Both the position numbers and the translations under genes were made by a program. The notes beneath the pieces were generated by a model. That model searched no databases, had not been told where the DNA came from, and saw only the letters and a program-made list of their open reading frames with translations. DNA of 64,000 nt from Stenotrophomonas sp. BIGb0135 (lineage in GTDB: Bacteria > Pseudomonadota > Gammaproteobacteria > Xanthomonadales > Xanthomonadaceae), in assembly GCF_024810105.1 (NCBI RefSeq), contig NZ_JANUDX010000001.1, forward strand, positions 744,001-808,000, read 5' to 3'. Shown piece after piece: positions 8,985 through 18,119 of the stretch; the stretch's first letter is position 1; each line of letters begins with the position of its first letter.

Positions 8985-11060
8985 TTATCGCGGGCGGGTT
9001 GCCAGCGTGGCCTGCAACGACGGCAGCAGCAGCCGATTGCCATAGCCGCTCAGATGGTCGCCATCGAAGAACAGCGGGCGGCCATCGCGTTGGGCGCGGC
9101 AGGCGTCGGCGTCGCACAGGATCGGCAACGGGTCCCAGATCACCGCGCCGGGGAGCCCCGACGCGACCTGTTGCAGCGCCACCAGGGCCGGGGCGCGATA
9201 GTCCTCCATCCAGGCGCGCTGCACCTGCAGGCCATTGCGACATACCGCATTGGCGGCATTGAAGCGGTCCGAGCACCGGTAAGGCGGCGCCGGCAGCACC
9301 GGCTTGGGCGCCTCCAGCACCACGCGCACGCCGGCGTCGGCGAGCGGGCGCCAATCGGCGATGGCACGCTCGGCTTCGGCCGCACGCCCGGCATAGCCCT
9401 GCTCGCTGTGTTCGCTGTCGCGCTGCTCGCGCGCGTCGAACAGGATGAACTGGTCGGACAGGCGCGGCACCCGCAGCGAGACCAGCAGCACGACATCGCC
9501 GGGTGCGGCGCGGCGGGCGATGTCGGCCCGCACGGCGGCGTCGTATGCCTGGCAATCCGGCGAGGCCCACCGCCACTCCTGCAGGCCCAACTGCGGGCAA
9601 CCGCCCCGCCCGTACTGCCACACGGTCGCACCGGTCTCCAGCGCCAGCCGGCGCAGCAGTTCGTTATAGGCCATCGCATGCGAATCGCCGGCCACGAACA
9701 CGTTGCGCGGCATCCCCGCCGGCACCGGGCGAACGCAGTCGCCGGGTGAGAACGTGCGCGCACGCCCCCCCTCGAAGCGCTCCTTGCCCACCTGCAGCGT
9801 GCAGCCCGGGTAATCGGTGGCCACGGATTCGCCATCGGGATACCAGTCCAGCGGATGGCGGCTCACCGTGCTCAGGGAAAGATGCGGCGACTGCCAATAC
9901 AGCAACGCCTGCAGGCCGCCGGCCAGTGCCAGCGTCGCGACGCCCACCAGCACCCAGCGGGGCGCGCCAAGGCGCTGCGCCAAGGGGCCGCGGAACGGCC
10001 GCTCCACCCAGCGCCAGGACGCCCAGGCCAATACGGCCACCAGCAACGTGGCGAACACCCGCTGGCCAGGGGTGTCCAGGCCCACCGTCCAGCGCATCAG
10101 CACGAACACCGGCCAATGCCACAGGTACAACGAATAGGAGAGCAGCCCGATCCGGCGCAGTGGCGCGCTGGAGAGCAGCCGGCCAACCAGCGCGCGCGGG
10201 TGGAAATGCAGCGCCAGCAGCAGCCCGGCACTGGCCAGCACGGCCCACAGTCCGTCCGGCCAGGGCGAGTGCCCGGCCCGTGCCGACCACAGGGTCCAGC
10301 CCAGCGCCACCAGCGCCGCCACGGCCAGCAGCGACCACGCCACGCGGGCACGCCCCGGCGCCGGCACGCTGCCGGCGTCATGCTGGCGCAGGTGCAGCCC
10401 CTGGAACAGCAGCACGCCCGCGCCCAGCTGCCAGAACCGGGTGGAGGTGGCATAGAACGCCCGCACCGCCTGCTCGGGATGGCTGCCGGCATACACGGCG
10501 TGGCCGATCGACAGCATGCTCGCCAGCGCGAACAGCCCCAGGCTCAGCCGGCGCCCGCGCCCACCGCGGCTCCAGGCGAGGAACAACAGCGGGAACAGCA
10601 GGTAGAACTGCTCTTCCACGCCCAGCGACCAGGTATGGGTGAATGGATTGAACTCCGCGCGTGGCGCGAAGTAGTCGCTGCCCACGCCCACCAGCACCCA
10701 GTTGCTCAAGCCGACAAAGGCCATCAGCCCGGTCATGTCGCTGGCTTCGCTCAACCACGACTGTGGAATCAACAGCACGCTGGCGACGCCGGATACCAGC
10801 AGGCAGGCCACCAGGGCCGGCGCGATGCGGCGCAGTCGGCGCGAATAGAAGCGCTGCAGCGACGGGCGCAGCGGCAACGGCGGCAGCCGGTGTACCGAGG
10901 CACTGACCACGAAGCCGGAGATGACGAAGAAGACGTCCACCCCGGTGAACCCACCGGGCAACCAGGCCGGGTCGAGGTGGAACAGGATCACCGCCAGCAC
11001 CGCGATGGCACGCAGCCCGTCGATATGCGGCACGTAGCCGTGACTGGGGTCAGCCGTCAT
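8985..11060 (-). CDS. Membrane acyltransferase 3 (OafA/YrhL type) with SGNH domain
   Basis: 691-residue protein. Residues about 1-370 form the multi-helix acyltransferase-3 domain with the signature HIDGLRAIAVLAVILFH near the N-terminus and the proposed catalytic His in it. Residues about 420-690 are a periplasmic SGNH hydrolase-like domain with FVAGDSHAMAYN (nucleophile Ser in GDSH) and a C-terminal DGDHLSGYG (catalytic Asp and His). Enzymes of this architecture O-acetylate lipopolysaccharide O-antigen, peptidoglycan or exopolysaccharide. I use the second ATG because AGGG sits 7 bp upstream; the alternative two codons earlier has none. The nearby ugd gene supports a surface-polysaccharide target. 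Confidence 0.92.
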   Translation of the reverse strand: MTADPSHGYVPHIDGLRAIAVLAVILFHLDPAWLPGGFTGVDVFFVISGFVVSASVHRLPPLPLRPSLQRFYSRRLRRIAPALVACLLVSGVASVLLIPQSWLSEASDMTGLMAFVGLSNWVLVGVGSDYFAPRAEFNPFTHTWSLGVEEQFYLLFPLLFLAWSRGGRGRRLSLGLFALASMLSIGHAVYAGSHPEQAVRAFYATSTRFWQLGAGVLLFQGLHLRQHDAGSVPAPGRARVAWSLLAVAALVALGWTLWSARAGHSPWPDGLWAVLASAGLLLALHFHPRALVGRLLSSAPLRRIGLLSYSLYLWHWPVFVLMRWTVGLDTPGQRVFATLLVAVLAWASWRWVERPFRGPLAQRLGAPRWVLVGVATLALAGGLQALLYWQSPHLSLSTVSRHPLDWYPDGESVATDYPGCTLQVGKERFEGGRARTFSPGDCVRPVPAGMPRNVFVAGDSHAMAYNELLRRLALETGATVWQYGRGGCPQLGLQEWRWASPDCQAYDAAVRADIARRAAPGDVVLLVSLRVPRLSDQFILFDAREQRDSEHSEQGYAGRAAEAERAIADWRPLADAGVRVVLEAPKPVLPAPPYRCSDRFNAANAVCRNGLQVQRAWMEDYRAPALVALQQVASGLPGAVIWDPLPILCDADACRAQRDGRPLFFDGDHLSGYGNRLLLPSLQATLATRPR

Positions 11061-11079
11061 GCGCATCCCTGCAACGAAA

Positions 11080-11100
11080 GGGTCGCGGTGGCCGCGACCC
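11080..11100 (-). terminator. Hairpin after the DUF2058 gene
   Basis: Perfect 9-bp stem (GGGTCGCGG / CCGCGACCC, 3-base loop) 8 bases past the DUF2058 stop, followed on the minus strand by TTTCG. It lies between the DUF2058 gene and the acyltransferase, so it may stop or attenuate transcription into the latter. Confidence 0.55.
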
Positions 11101-11108
11101 GGATGGAA

Positions 11109-11807
11109 TCACCAAACCAGGTCGTCGGGGACCTGGTAAGCCGGATCGGCGTAGGGGTCTTCGTCGGCGGTGGCATTGGGGTCCACGCGCAGGGCTACCG
11201 ACGGGGCGAACACCGCTTCGGCCTCGTCGAGCACGGCCGCGGTCACCAGCAGGTAGCGTCCGTTCTGCTGCAGCACACCCAGCTCGCCGGCGTTGAGCGC
11301 CTTGAGCTGTTCGGCGGTGACGTAGACGCGCTTGATCTTGCCGCCGTAGTTGAAATGGCGCGCGATCTCGGCCGCGGCATCGTTCAACGACTTGCCTTCC
11401 AGCAGCACGTCGAGCTTGGCCTTGGCTTCGCGACGCAGGCGTGCCTCTTCCTGCTTCACGCGCTCGGCTTCGATGCGGTCGTCCTTTTCCTTCTGCGCGC
11501 GGATCGCGTAGGCCTTGGCCAGGTCGATGTCCTCGCGCGAGCGCGGCTTGCCCTGGCCGGAATTCTGGCCTTGGCCGGGACGGGCGCCGCCGGGACGGCC
11601 CTTGCCGTGCGCGGCACGCCGTGCGGCGTCGCCTTCGCGCGGCGGACGCGCGGCATCGCCGGGCTTGGCCGGTGGACGCGCGCCCTGCGGTTTGTTGCCC
11701 GGCCGGCCATCGCGGCGGGCATCGGGCTTGCGTTCGGGTTTGCGTTCGGGCTTGGGCGCGGCTTTGAAGCCCAGGCCCAGCAGCTGGTCGCGGAGTGTAT
11801 CGCTCAT
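11109..11807 (-). CDS. DUF2058 (YaiL-like) protein
   Basis: 232-residue soluble protein of the DUF2058/YaiL family. The start MSDTLRDQLLGLGF and the block IDLAKAYAIRAQKEKDDRIEAER are typical. Residues about 15-80 are a Lys/Arg/Pro-rich, low-complexity, probably disordered region (tandem KPERKPERK), suggesting nucleic-acid contact. The C-terminal part (about 125-225) holds the conserved YGGKIKRVYVT. Molecular function is not established. Lies 13 bp downstream of slyX, probably cotranscribed. Confidence 0.85.
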   Translation of the reverse strand: MSDTLRDQLLGLGFKAAPKPERKPERKPDARRDGRPGNKPQGARPPAKPGDAARPPREGDAARRAAHGKGRPGGARPGQGQNSGQGKPRSREDIDLAKAYAIRAQKEKDDRIEAERVKQEEARLRREAKAKLDVLLEGKSLNDAAAEIARHFNYGGKIKRVYVTAEQLKALNAGELGVLQQNGRYLLVTAAVLDEAEAVFAPSVALRVDPNATADEDPYADPAYQVPDDLVW

Positions 11808-11820
11808 GACGTTGGGTCGA

Positions 11821-12060
11821 TCAGTAGTGCGGGGGCGGTGGTTCTTCGCCCGAATCGGAATACAGCGCGTTGCGGACCTTGCCCAGGTCCTCCAGCAGCA
11901 GGCGGGTCAAGTCGGCGTTGCGGCTGCCTTCGATGCGTGCATCGGCCAGGGCTTCACTCAGCTCGGCCAGGGCCTGCTCCTGGAAGGACACGCGCATTTC
12001 CAGCTCGACCAGGCGCGCTTCCAGCGCCTGCTCACGCGATGAGGGGGTGGAATCATGCAT
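11821..12060 (-). CDS. slyX: SlyX family protein
   Basis: 79-residue coiled-coil protein: [20 protein letters not shown] with heptad spacing, then a short Pro-rich tail ending PPPPHY, the characteristic end of SlyX. The role of SlyX is unresolved; in enterobacteria it lies near slyD, and here a different FKBP gene is two genes upstream. The start at 12060 overlaps the end of ugd by 8 bp (ATGCATGA), so translation is probably coupled. Confidence 0.9.
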   Translation of the reverse strand: MHDSTPSSREQALEARLVELEMRVSFQEQALAELSEALADARIEGSRNADLTRLLLEDLGKVRNALYSDSGEEPPPPHY

Positions 12061-13402
12061 GCAGCGAACGTCCCCGGCCAATGCCGTAATAGGCCAGGCC
12101 CGCGGCTTCGATCTCCTGCGGGTCGTACAGGTTGCGGCCGTCGAACACGACCGCATCGTTGAGCATCTCGCGCAACCGGGCGAAATCCGGGCTGCGGAAC
12201 TGCTTCCATTCGGTCACCACGACCAGCGCATCGGCGCCTTCCAGCGCATCGTAGGCGTGCTCGCAGAACACCAGGTCCTCGCGCTCGCCGAAAATGCGGC
12301 GCGCTTCCTCGGTGGCTTCCGGGTCATAGGCCCGCACCGTGGCGCCCGCTTCCCACAACTGCGCCAGCAGCCGCCGGCTGGAGGCTTCGCGCATGTCGTC
12401 GGTGTTGGGCTTGAAGGCCAGGCCCCAGACCGCGAAGGTCTTGCCGCGCACGCCTTCATCCTCGCCACGGTCGTAATGGCGCTGGATCAACTGGTAAAGA
12501 TGCCCCTTCTGCGCATCGTTGACCGCCTCCACCGCATTGAGCAGCTTCGGCTCATGGCCGTACTGCTGCGCGGTGCGCGCCAGCGCCTGCACGTCCTTGG
12601 GGAAACACGAGCCACCGTAACCGGCGCCCGGGTAGATGAAATGCCAGCCGATGCGCGGGTCCGAACCGATGCCCTGGCGAACCTGTTCCACATCCGCACC
12701 GACCTTCTCGGCGATGTTGGCGATTTCATTCATGAACGAAATCTTGGTGGCCAGCATCGCGTTGGCGGCGTACTTGGTCAGCTCCGCCGAGCGCACGTCC
12801 ATCTCCACCACGCGGTCGTGGTTGCGGTTGAACGGCGCATACAGGCGGCGCATCAACGCCACCGAATCGGGGTTGGAGGCACCCACCACGATGCGGTCCG
12901 GCCGCATGCAGTCGGCGACCGCGTCGCCCTCCTTCAGGAATTCCGGGTTGGAGACCACGTCGAACGCGATCTCCACCCCACGTGCGGCCAGCACCTCGGC
13001 AATGGCCGCGCGCACTTTGTCGGCCGTGCCTACCGGCACGGTCGACTTGTTCACCACCACGGTCGGCACGCGCATGTGCGTGCCGATCGTGCGGGCCACC
13101 GCCAACACGTACTGCAGGTCGGCACTGCCGTCCTCGTCCGGTGGCGTGCCCACGGCGATGAAGATCACCTGGCCATGCGTGATCGCGCTGGCAGCATCGC
13201 TGGTGAAGGCCAGCCGCGACGCGGCGTGGTTGGCCTTGACCATCGGCTCCAGGCCCGGCTCGTAGATCGGGATGACACCACGGTTGAGGCCGTCGACCTT
13301 GGCCTGGTCGATATCGACGCAGACCACCTGATGACCCACATCGGCCAGGCAGGTACCCGTGACCAACCCGACGTAGCCGGTACCGAAAATCGCTACACGC
13401 AT
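12053..13402 (-). CDS. ugd: UDP-glucose 6-dehydrogenase
   Basis: 449-residue NAD-dependent enzyme converting UDP-glucose to UDP-glucuronate for exopolysaccharide and LPS synthesis. N-terminal Rossmann motif [20 protein letters not shown], central dimerisation helix, catalytic cysteine in [12 protein letters not shown] (about Cys266), and C-terminal UDP-binding domain with [16 protein letters not shown]. Full length. Part of a minus-strand run FKBP - ugd - slyX - DUF2058, 23 bp after the FKBP gene. Confidence 0.97.
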   Translation of the reverse strand: MRVAIFGTGYVGLVTGTCLADVGHQVVCVDIDQAKVDGLNRGVIPIYEPGLEPMVKANHAASRLAFTSDAASAITHGQVIFIAVGTPPDEDGSADLQYVLAVARTIGTHMRVPTVVVNKSTVPVGTADKVRAAIAEVLAARGVEIAFDVVSNPEFLKEGDAVADCMRPDRIVVGASNPDSVALMRRLYAPFNRNHDRVVEMDVRSAELTKYAANAMLATKISFMNEIANIAEKVGADVEQVRQGIGSDPRIGWHFIYPGAGYGGSCFPKDVQALARTAQQYGHEPKLLNAVEAVNDAQKGHLYQLIQRHYDRGEDEGVRGKTFAVWGLAFKPNTDDMREASSRRLLAQLWEAGATVRAYDPEATEEARRIFGEREDLVFCEHAYDALEGADALVVVTEWKQFRSPDFARLREMLNDAVVFDGRNLYDPQEIEAAGLAYYGIGRGRSLHA

Positions 13403-13425
13403 GTCCGTGGTGACTCCAATTCCGA

Positions 13426-14406
13426 TTACGGAAGGACGTTGAGCAGTTCGACGTCGAAGGTCAGCGTCGCGTTCGGACCGATCGGACCGCCCGGCGTACC
13501 CTGTTCGCCATAGGCCAGCTCGCCCGGGATCCAGAAGCGGTACTTGGCGCCGGTCGGCATCAGCGACACGCCTTCGGACCAGCCCTTGATGACCTGGTCG
13601 AGGCCGAACTCGATCGGCTGGCCGCGCTCGTAGCTGCTGTCGAAGACGGTGCCGTCCAGCAGCTTGCCTTCGTAGTTCACGCGCACCTTGCTGGTCGGCA
13701 GCGGACGCTCGCCCGACCCCGGACGCAGCACCTGGTACTGCAGGCCCGACGCGGTGGTCACCACGCCCGGCACGGTCTTGTTCTTGGCCAGGAAGGCGTT
13801 GCCTTCGGTGCGGTTGGTGCCGGCCTTGGCGGCCGCCTGGGCCTGCATTTCGGCCTGCTTGCCGGCCATGAAGCCTTCCAGCGTGGCCTTGGCCTGCTCC
13901 GGCGTCATCTTGGTGGCGCCCTTGTTGAAGGTGGTACCGATCGCGTCGAACAGCGCGTCCAGGTCCAGGTCGTCCTTCAGCGGGGCCAGCGACGGGCCGA
14001 CCGCATAGCTGCCCAGCATCAGGCCGACCTTTTCACGGTCCACCTTCGGCGCCGGGGTACCCGGGGCAACGCCCGGCACCGGCTGGCCGCTCTTGGCGGC
14101 CATGGCCTGGCGCAGCGCGCCGTCGGTCTTCTGGGCTTCTTCCTGGCTGATCAGCGGCTGCTTGCCTTCAAAGGCATTGGTCACCGCGCGACGCAGCGCC
14201 GCCAGATCGATCTCGCTGGAGATCGGAGCGAACGAGTTGGCCACATCGATGCCGATGGCGTAGCCGAGCTTTTCCCGTTGGGAGTTCAAAGCGGAAGTCT
14301 CCTTGGCAGCCGCAGGCGCGGCCGGTTGTTGCGACATCACGGTACCGGTGGCACCCATCGCCAGAATCAGAACCGACGCCGCGGCGCCGCGCATTCCCAT
14401 CTTCAT
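13426..14406 (-). CDS. FKBP-type peptidyl-prolyl isomerase, exported (Mip/FkpA-like)
   Basis: 326-residue periplasmic or outer-membrane-associated prolyl isomerase. Signal peptide at 1-25 ([16 protein letters not shown]). An FKBP_N dimerisation region follows (about 35-200; [14 protein letters not shown]), longer than usual because of a Pro/Ala stretch and a second LGSYAVG-type copy. The C-terminal FKBP domain (about 215-326) has [19 protein letters not shown] and ends [10 protein letters not shown]. Such proteins assist folding of outer-membrane and secreted proteins and act as virulence factors (Mip) in some pathogens. AGGAAAG precedes the ATG. Confidence 0.95.
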   Translation of the reverse strand: MKMGMRGAAASVLILAMGATGTVMSQQPAAPAAAKETSALNSQREKLGYAIGIDVANSFAPISSEIDLAALRRAVTNAFEGKQPLISQEEAQKTDGALRQAMAAKSGQPVPGVAPGTPAPKVDREKVGLMLGSYAVGPSLAPLKDDLDLDALFDAIGTTFNKGATKMTPEQAKATLEGFMAGKQAEMQAQAAAKAGTNRTEGNAFLAKNKTVPGVVTTASGLQYQVLRPGSGERPLPTSKVRVNYEGKLLDGTVFDSSYERGQPIEFGLDQVIKGWSEGVSLMPTGAKYRFWIPGELAYGEQGTPGGPIGPNATLTFDVELLNVLP

Positions 14407-14490
14407 TCGCTGCTTTCCTGGAAGTGACTGGACGCCGACGTCGGCGCGAAAGCGATCATTGTCGCACGCACGTGCGAGATGTCGAGGTTG

Positions 14491-15099
14491 TCAGCGCTTT
14501 GCCGGCGTGACGGACAGCTCACGTTCGATCGCCGCAACCAGCCCGGCATCATCCGGCTTGACCTTGCTGGGGAACTGCGCAACCACCCGGCCATCGCGCG
14601 CGATCAGGTATTTGTGGAAATTCCAGCCCGGCTCCACGCCGGTGGCCGCCGCCAGGCGCTGGTACAACGGCGTGGCATCCTTGCCGGTCACCTGCACCTT
14701 CTGGAACATCGGGAACTTGACGCCATAGGTCAGCGTGCAGAATTCCTGGATCTGCGCCTCACTCCCGGGCTCCTGGCCCTTGAAGTCGTTGGACGGGAAA
14801 CCCAGCACCGAGAAACCGCGCGCGGAATATTTCTGCTGCAGCGCCTCCAGGCCTTCGTACTGCGGGGTGAAGCCGCACTTGCTGGCGGTATTGACCACCA
14901 GCAGCACCTTGCCGCCGTACTGCTTCTGCAGGTTGACCTCGGCCTTGCCGGCCAGCGGCCGGTAGCTCAGGTCCAGCAGCCCGGCCGCATGGGCGCCGGT
15001 GGCGGCCAGCAACCCGCCCAGCAACAGCGTGGCACCCCAACGGCGGGCACGGCCCAGGGCAGCGCGGCGCGGGGACGACTCGGGACGGATCTGGGGCAT
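14491..15099 (-). CDS. Glutathione peroxidase, exported
   Basis: 202-residue thiol peroxidase of the glutathione peroxidase family with a hydrophobic N-terminal export segment (WGATLLLGGLLAATGAHA). Catalytic region NTASKCGFTPQYEGL uses Cys, not selenocysteine; FPSNDFKGQEPGS and WNFHKYLI are the conserved Gln and Trp blocks. Bacterial Cys-type members often take electrons from thioredoxin. The ATG at 15099 is preceded by GGAG at 7 bp; the open frame reads on upstream without a plausible start. A cytosolic paralogue lies at 59189-59674. Confidence 0.93.
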   Translation of the reverse strand: MPQIRPESSPRRAALGRARRWGATLLLGGLLAATGAHAAGLLDLSYRPLAGKAEVNLQKQYGGKVLLVVNTASKCGFTPQYEGLEALQQKYSARGFSVLGFPSNDFKGQEPGSEAQIQEFCTLTYGVKFPMFQKVQVTGKDATPLYQRLAAATGVEPGWNFHKYLIARDGRVVAQFPSKVKPDDAGLVAAIERELSVTPAKR

Positions 15100-15499
15100 T
15101 GCAAGACTCCACGAAAGGGTCGAACGGGATGGGTACCCCGTGCGCCGGGCGCAGCGGCGCACGGCCGGCAACGGGCCGTTTCGCACTATATCACCGGCAC
15201 TTTTGCCCCATCGCGGCCGTCCCCCTGGCCGCGATAGGCCTGGCCGCGCGTACAGCGATGCGATGGTTTCCAGCGTCACCCGTGACGGAATTGCCGAATC
15301 TGGCGGTCTGTCCACGCGACGCCAGCAGCGGCTGCATTCACCTGAATAGCCACGTGACCTGCCCTACCATTGCTTAGGCTGAACGAAGGCGGCAGCCCAG
15401 CCGCCAGGCGAAATCGATTGAATCCATTTAAAATCAATCACTTGAACAATATCAGGGCGCATTGTCATGCCCCTGCCATCAGTTGGGGGCATGGACCCG
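15100..15499. other. Intergenic region between gpx and the YtrA operon
   Basis: About 400 bp without a credible gene. It contains an AT-rich patch near 15415-15450 (CATTTAAAATCAATCAC) and a GGCGGC...GCCGCC inverted repeat near 15390-15402. The open frame running into the downstream small gene has no ribosome-binding site at its earlier starts. Confidence 0.5.
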
Positions 15500-15540
15500 T
15501 TGCACTTCGGCGTGCCGGTGTTATAGTTGCATACAACACC
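15500..15540 (+). promoter_or_regulatory. Promoter with embedded palindromic operator for the YtrA-type operon
   Basis: A -35-like TTGCAC (15500-15505) and -10-like TATAGT (15522-15527) are 16 bp apart. A palindrome with perfect arms GGTGTT (15517-15522) and AACACC (15535-15540) covers the -10 and the expected start point, an arrangement that lets a bound protein block initiation. GntR proteins of the YtrA subfamily are usually autorepressors binding such long palindromes, and a YtrA-type gene is second in the operon. Confidence 0.7.
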
Positions 15541-15564
15541 AGTCACCTGATGCAGGGGAAGCCC

Positions 15565-15819
15565 ATGAACCGCATGCGCCGCCAGTCCACCAGAGCCGTT
15601 ACCGCCGCCTCCGCGCTGCTGTTGCTCGGCTGGTTGGGCACCCCCGCCGGTGAGGTCGGCAGCAGTGCCGCCACCGGTGCGTTCGAAGGCCCGCAGGACG
15701 CAGGCGCGATCATCGAGGCAGGGACCGCCGACGGCGCCCCCACGCCCCCCCGCCGGCTGCACAGCTCCCTGTCCATGCCTTACTTCTCATTCGCACAGTC
15801 GCTGAACCCACGGAGCTGA
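15565..15819 (+). CDS. Small exported protein, first gene of the YtrA-type operon
   Basis: 84-residue protein of unknown function. The N-terminal signal or anchor (ASALLLLGWLGTPAGEVGS, about 15-33) is preceded by Arg/Lys; the rest is a Gly/Ala/Pro-rich polar segment ending in a short aromatic patch (SMPYFSFAQSL). A good AGGGGA sits 6-7 bp before the ATG. It ends 2 bp before the regulator gene, so it is the promoter-proximal member of the operon. I recognise no family; it could be a processed peptide, a sensor, or a leader product handled by the ABC transporter. Confidence 0.75.
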   Translation: MNRMRRQSTRAVTAASALLLLGWLGTPAGEVGSSAATGAFEGPQDAGAIIEAGTADGAPTPPRRLHSSLSMPYFSFAQSLNPRS

Positions 15820-15821
15820 CC

Positions 15822-16184
15822 ATGAGCGATATCCAATGGAGCGATGGTGCTCCGATCTACCGTCAGCTGAAGGAACGCGTGATCGCCATGATGCTTGACG
15901 GCATCATCAAGCCTGGCGACGCCCTGCCCTCGGTCCGGCAGGTCGCCGCCGAGTACCAGCTCAACCCCATCACCGTATCGCGCGCTTACCAGGAACTGGC
16001 TGACGAAGGCCTGGTCGAGAAGCGCCGCGGGCTGGGCATGTTCATGACCGAGGAAGCGGCCACGCAGCTGCGCAGCAGCGAGCGCGACCGGTTCCTCAAT
16101 GAAGAATGGCCGCTGGTGCTGGAGCGCATCCAACGCCTGGGCCTGAATCTCGACGAATTGCTGCCCCAGGGGAAATCCTCATGA
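15822..16184 (+). CDS. GntR-family transcriptional regulator, YtrA subfamily
   Basis: 120-residue regulator: a GntR winged helix (PIYRQLKERVIAMMLDGI, then LPSVRQVAAEYQLNPITVSRAYQEL) and only a short two-helix C-terminal tail of about 45 residues, which defines the YtrA subfamily. Members normally repress an ABC-transporter operon that includes their own gene; the xanthomonad regulator HpaR1 is of this type. The stop overlaps the next start (ATGA). The likely operator is the palindrome at 15517-15540. The inducer is unknown. Confidence 0.92.
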   Translation: MSDIQWSDGAPIYRQLKERVIAMMLDGIIKPGDALPSVRQVAAEYQLNPITVSRAYQELADEGLVEKRRGLGMFMTEEAATQLRSSERDRFLNEEWPLVLERIQRLGLNLDELLPQGKSS

Positions 16185-17056
16185 ATGCCGTTGCAAGTGA
16201 TGTCGTCATCTCCGCCCGCGGCCTGCGCAAGGCCTACAAACAGACCCTGGCGCTGGACAACACCAGCTTCACCATCGCCCCCGGCCGGATCACCGGCCTG
16301 ATCGGCCCCAACGGCGCCGGCAAGACCACCCTGCTCAAGGCCCTGCTCGGCCTGACCACGGTGGAAGGCGAGCTGCAGGTGCTCGGGCTGGACCCGGCCG
16401 TGCAGCGCAATGCGCTGATGAACGAGGTGTGCTTCATCGCCGACGTGGCCGTGCTGCCGCGCTGGATGAAGGTGCGCGAGGCGATCGACTTCGTCGCCGG
16501 GACCCACCCGCGCTTCGACCGCGCCCGCTGCGAACGCTTCCTGGCCTCGACCAAGCTGCAGCCCAGGCAGCGCGTGCGCGAACTGTCCAAGGGCATGATC
16601 GTGCAGCTGCACCTGGCCCTGGTGATGGCCATCGATGCCAAGGTCCTGGTGCTGGACGAGCCGACCCTGGGCCTGGACATCCTGTACCGCAAGGAGTTTT
16701 ACCAGCGCCTGCTGGAAGACTACTTCGACGAACAGAAGACCATCATCGTCACCACCCACCAGGTCGAGGAGATCGAACACATCCTCACCGATGTCATGTT
16801 CATCCGCGACGGCCGCATCGTGCTGACCACCGACATGGAGGACATCGGCGAGCGCTACAGCGAAGTGCTGGTGTCGGCCGAGACGCTGGAGGCCGCGCGC
16901 GCGCTGCAGCCGATCGACGAACGCTCGCTGCCGTTCGGCAAGACGGTGCTGCTGTATGACGGGGTGCCACGCGCCCAGCTCACGCCCCTGGGCGAGATCC
17001 GCAGCCCCGGGCTGGCGGACCTGTTCGTGGCCATCATGAAGGGAACCTACGCATGA
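16181..17056 (+). CDS. ABC transporter ATP-binding protein
   Basis: 291-residue ABC ATPase. Walker A is GLIGPNGAGKTTLLKALLGL (about 38-57), Walker B is VLVLDEPTLGLDIL (about 154-167), and the switch His is in TTHQVEEIEH. The signature motif is degenerate: RELSKGMIVQLHLALVMA has LSKGM instead of LSGGQ, as in the YtrB/YxlF-type ATPases often found with YtrA regulators. It overlaps both neighbours by 4 bp and pairs with the permease that follows. Confidence 0.94.
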   Translation: MNAVASDVVISARGLRKAYKQTLALDNTSFTIAPGRITGLIGPNGAGKTTLLKALLGLTTVEGELQVLGLDPAVQRNALMNEVCFIADVAVLPRWMKVREAIDFVAGTHPRFDRARCERFLASTKLQPRQRVRELSKGMIVQLHLALVMAIDAKVLVLDEPTLGLDILYRKEFYQRLLEDYFDEQKTIIVTTHQVEEIEHILTDVMFIRDGRIVLTTDMEDIGERYSEVLVSAETLEAARALQPIDERSLPFGKTVLLYDGVPRAQLTPLGEIRSPGLADLFVAIMKGTYA

Positions 17057-18081
17057 ACACCGTCCACCACCCCATCAGCAAGGCCAGCACCTTCAAGTGG
17101 ATGCTCAAGCGCGAGTACTGGGAGAACCGCGGCGGGTTCCTGTATGCCCCCCTGATCGCCGGCGCCATTTCGCTGGTGATGAGCCTGGTCGGGATCCTGT
17201 TCGGCCTGCTGGCGATGCATCGTGCCGCCAAGAGCGGCAACTTCGTCATCGACGATGAAAACGTCAACGTCAACGGGCTCGACCTGGCCCTGCTGACCCA
17301 GAAGCTCGACGCGGAGGCCCTGCACAACCTGGCCAACGGGCTCGACCTGACCTTGATCCTCAGCTCGCTGTGGCCATTCATCGTGCTGGCCTTCGTGGTC
17401 TTCTTCTACTGCCTGGGCGCCCTTTACGACGACCGTCGCGACCGCAGCATCCTGTTCTGGAAGTCGCTGCCGCTGTCCGATACCCAGACAGTGCTGTCCA
17501 AGGCGGTGAGCGCGTTGCTGGTGGCGCCGGTGATCGCGGTGTTCGCCTCGATCCTGACCATGTTCGGCTTCCTGCTGATCATCAGCGTGGTGGTGCTGGC
17601 GCACGGCGGCAACCCGATGACCCTGATCTGGGGGCCGGCCAGTCCGTTGAGCATCGTCGCCGGCCACCTGTCCTGGATCCCGGTCTACCTGTTGTGGGCG
17701 CTGCCGAGCGTGGGCTGGCTGCTGCTGTGCTCGGCCTGGGCCAAGACCAAGCCGTTCCTGTGGGCGGTGATGCTGCCACTGTTCGCCGGCATCATCGTCA
17801 GCACCACCCACCTGATGGGCGCCTTCGGCAGCACCAGCGGCTGGTTCTGGAAGAACATCGTGGGCCGCCTGCTGCTGGGCACCCTGCCGGGCAGCGATGT
17901 GTTCTACCGCACCGACCAGCTGCGCGCGGTGATCGGCGACCGCGACAACCTGGTCGCCGCGCTGGCCCCGTCCAACCAGCTCCTGGCACTGAGCGTTCCG
18001 GACATCTGGATCGGCGCCGCGATCGGCGTGGTGTTCATCATCGTCGCCATCCGCCTGCGCCGCCGCGCCGGCGAAATCTGA
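17053..18081 (+). CDS. ABC transporter permease, ABC-2 type
   Basis: 342-residue membrane protein with about six hydrophobic segments: one near 35-55, a pair near 108-130 (FIVLAFVVFFYCLGALYDD), and others at about 155-180, 215-240, 250-270 and 320-338. A large extracytoplasmic loop follows the first segment (about 55-105). The YDDRRDRSILFWKSLPLSDTQTVLSK segment is the typical cytoplasmic block of ABC-2 export permeases that contact the ATPase. It overlaps the ATPase gene by 4 bp. Export or extraction of an envelope-active compound is likely; the substrate is unknown. Confidence 0.9.
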   Translation: MNTVHHPISKASTFKWMLKREYWENRGGFLYAPLIAGAISLVMSLVGILFGLLAMHRAAKSGNFVIDDENVNVNGLDLALLTQKLDAEALHNLANGLDLTLILSSLWPFIVLAFVVFFYCLGALYDDRRDRSILFWKSLPLSDTQTVLSKAVSALLVAPVIAVFASILTMFGFLLIISVVVLAHGGNPMTLIWGPASPLSIVAGHLSWIPVYLLWALPSVGWLLLCSAWAKTKPFLWAVMLPLFAGIIVSTTHLMGAFGSTSGWFWKNIVGRLLLGTLPGSDVFYRTDQLRAVIGDRDNLVAALAPSNQLLALSVPDIWIGAAIGVVFIIVAIRLRRRAGEI

Positions 18082-18119
18082 CCGCCCGCCCTTCGACCCA
18101 CCGTTCCCAGGAGTCGCAC

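Noticed and set aside
15370..15564. Longer N-terminus for the small exported protein
   Set aside because: The upstream part of the frame contains the promoter and palindrome at 15500-15540, and only the ATG at 15565 has a good AGGGGA and leads into a signal segment.
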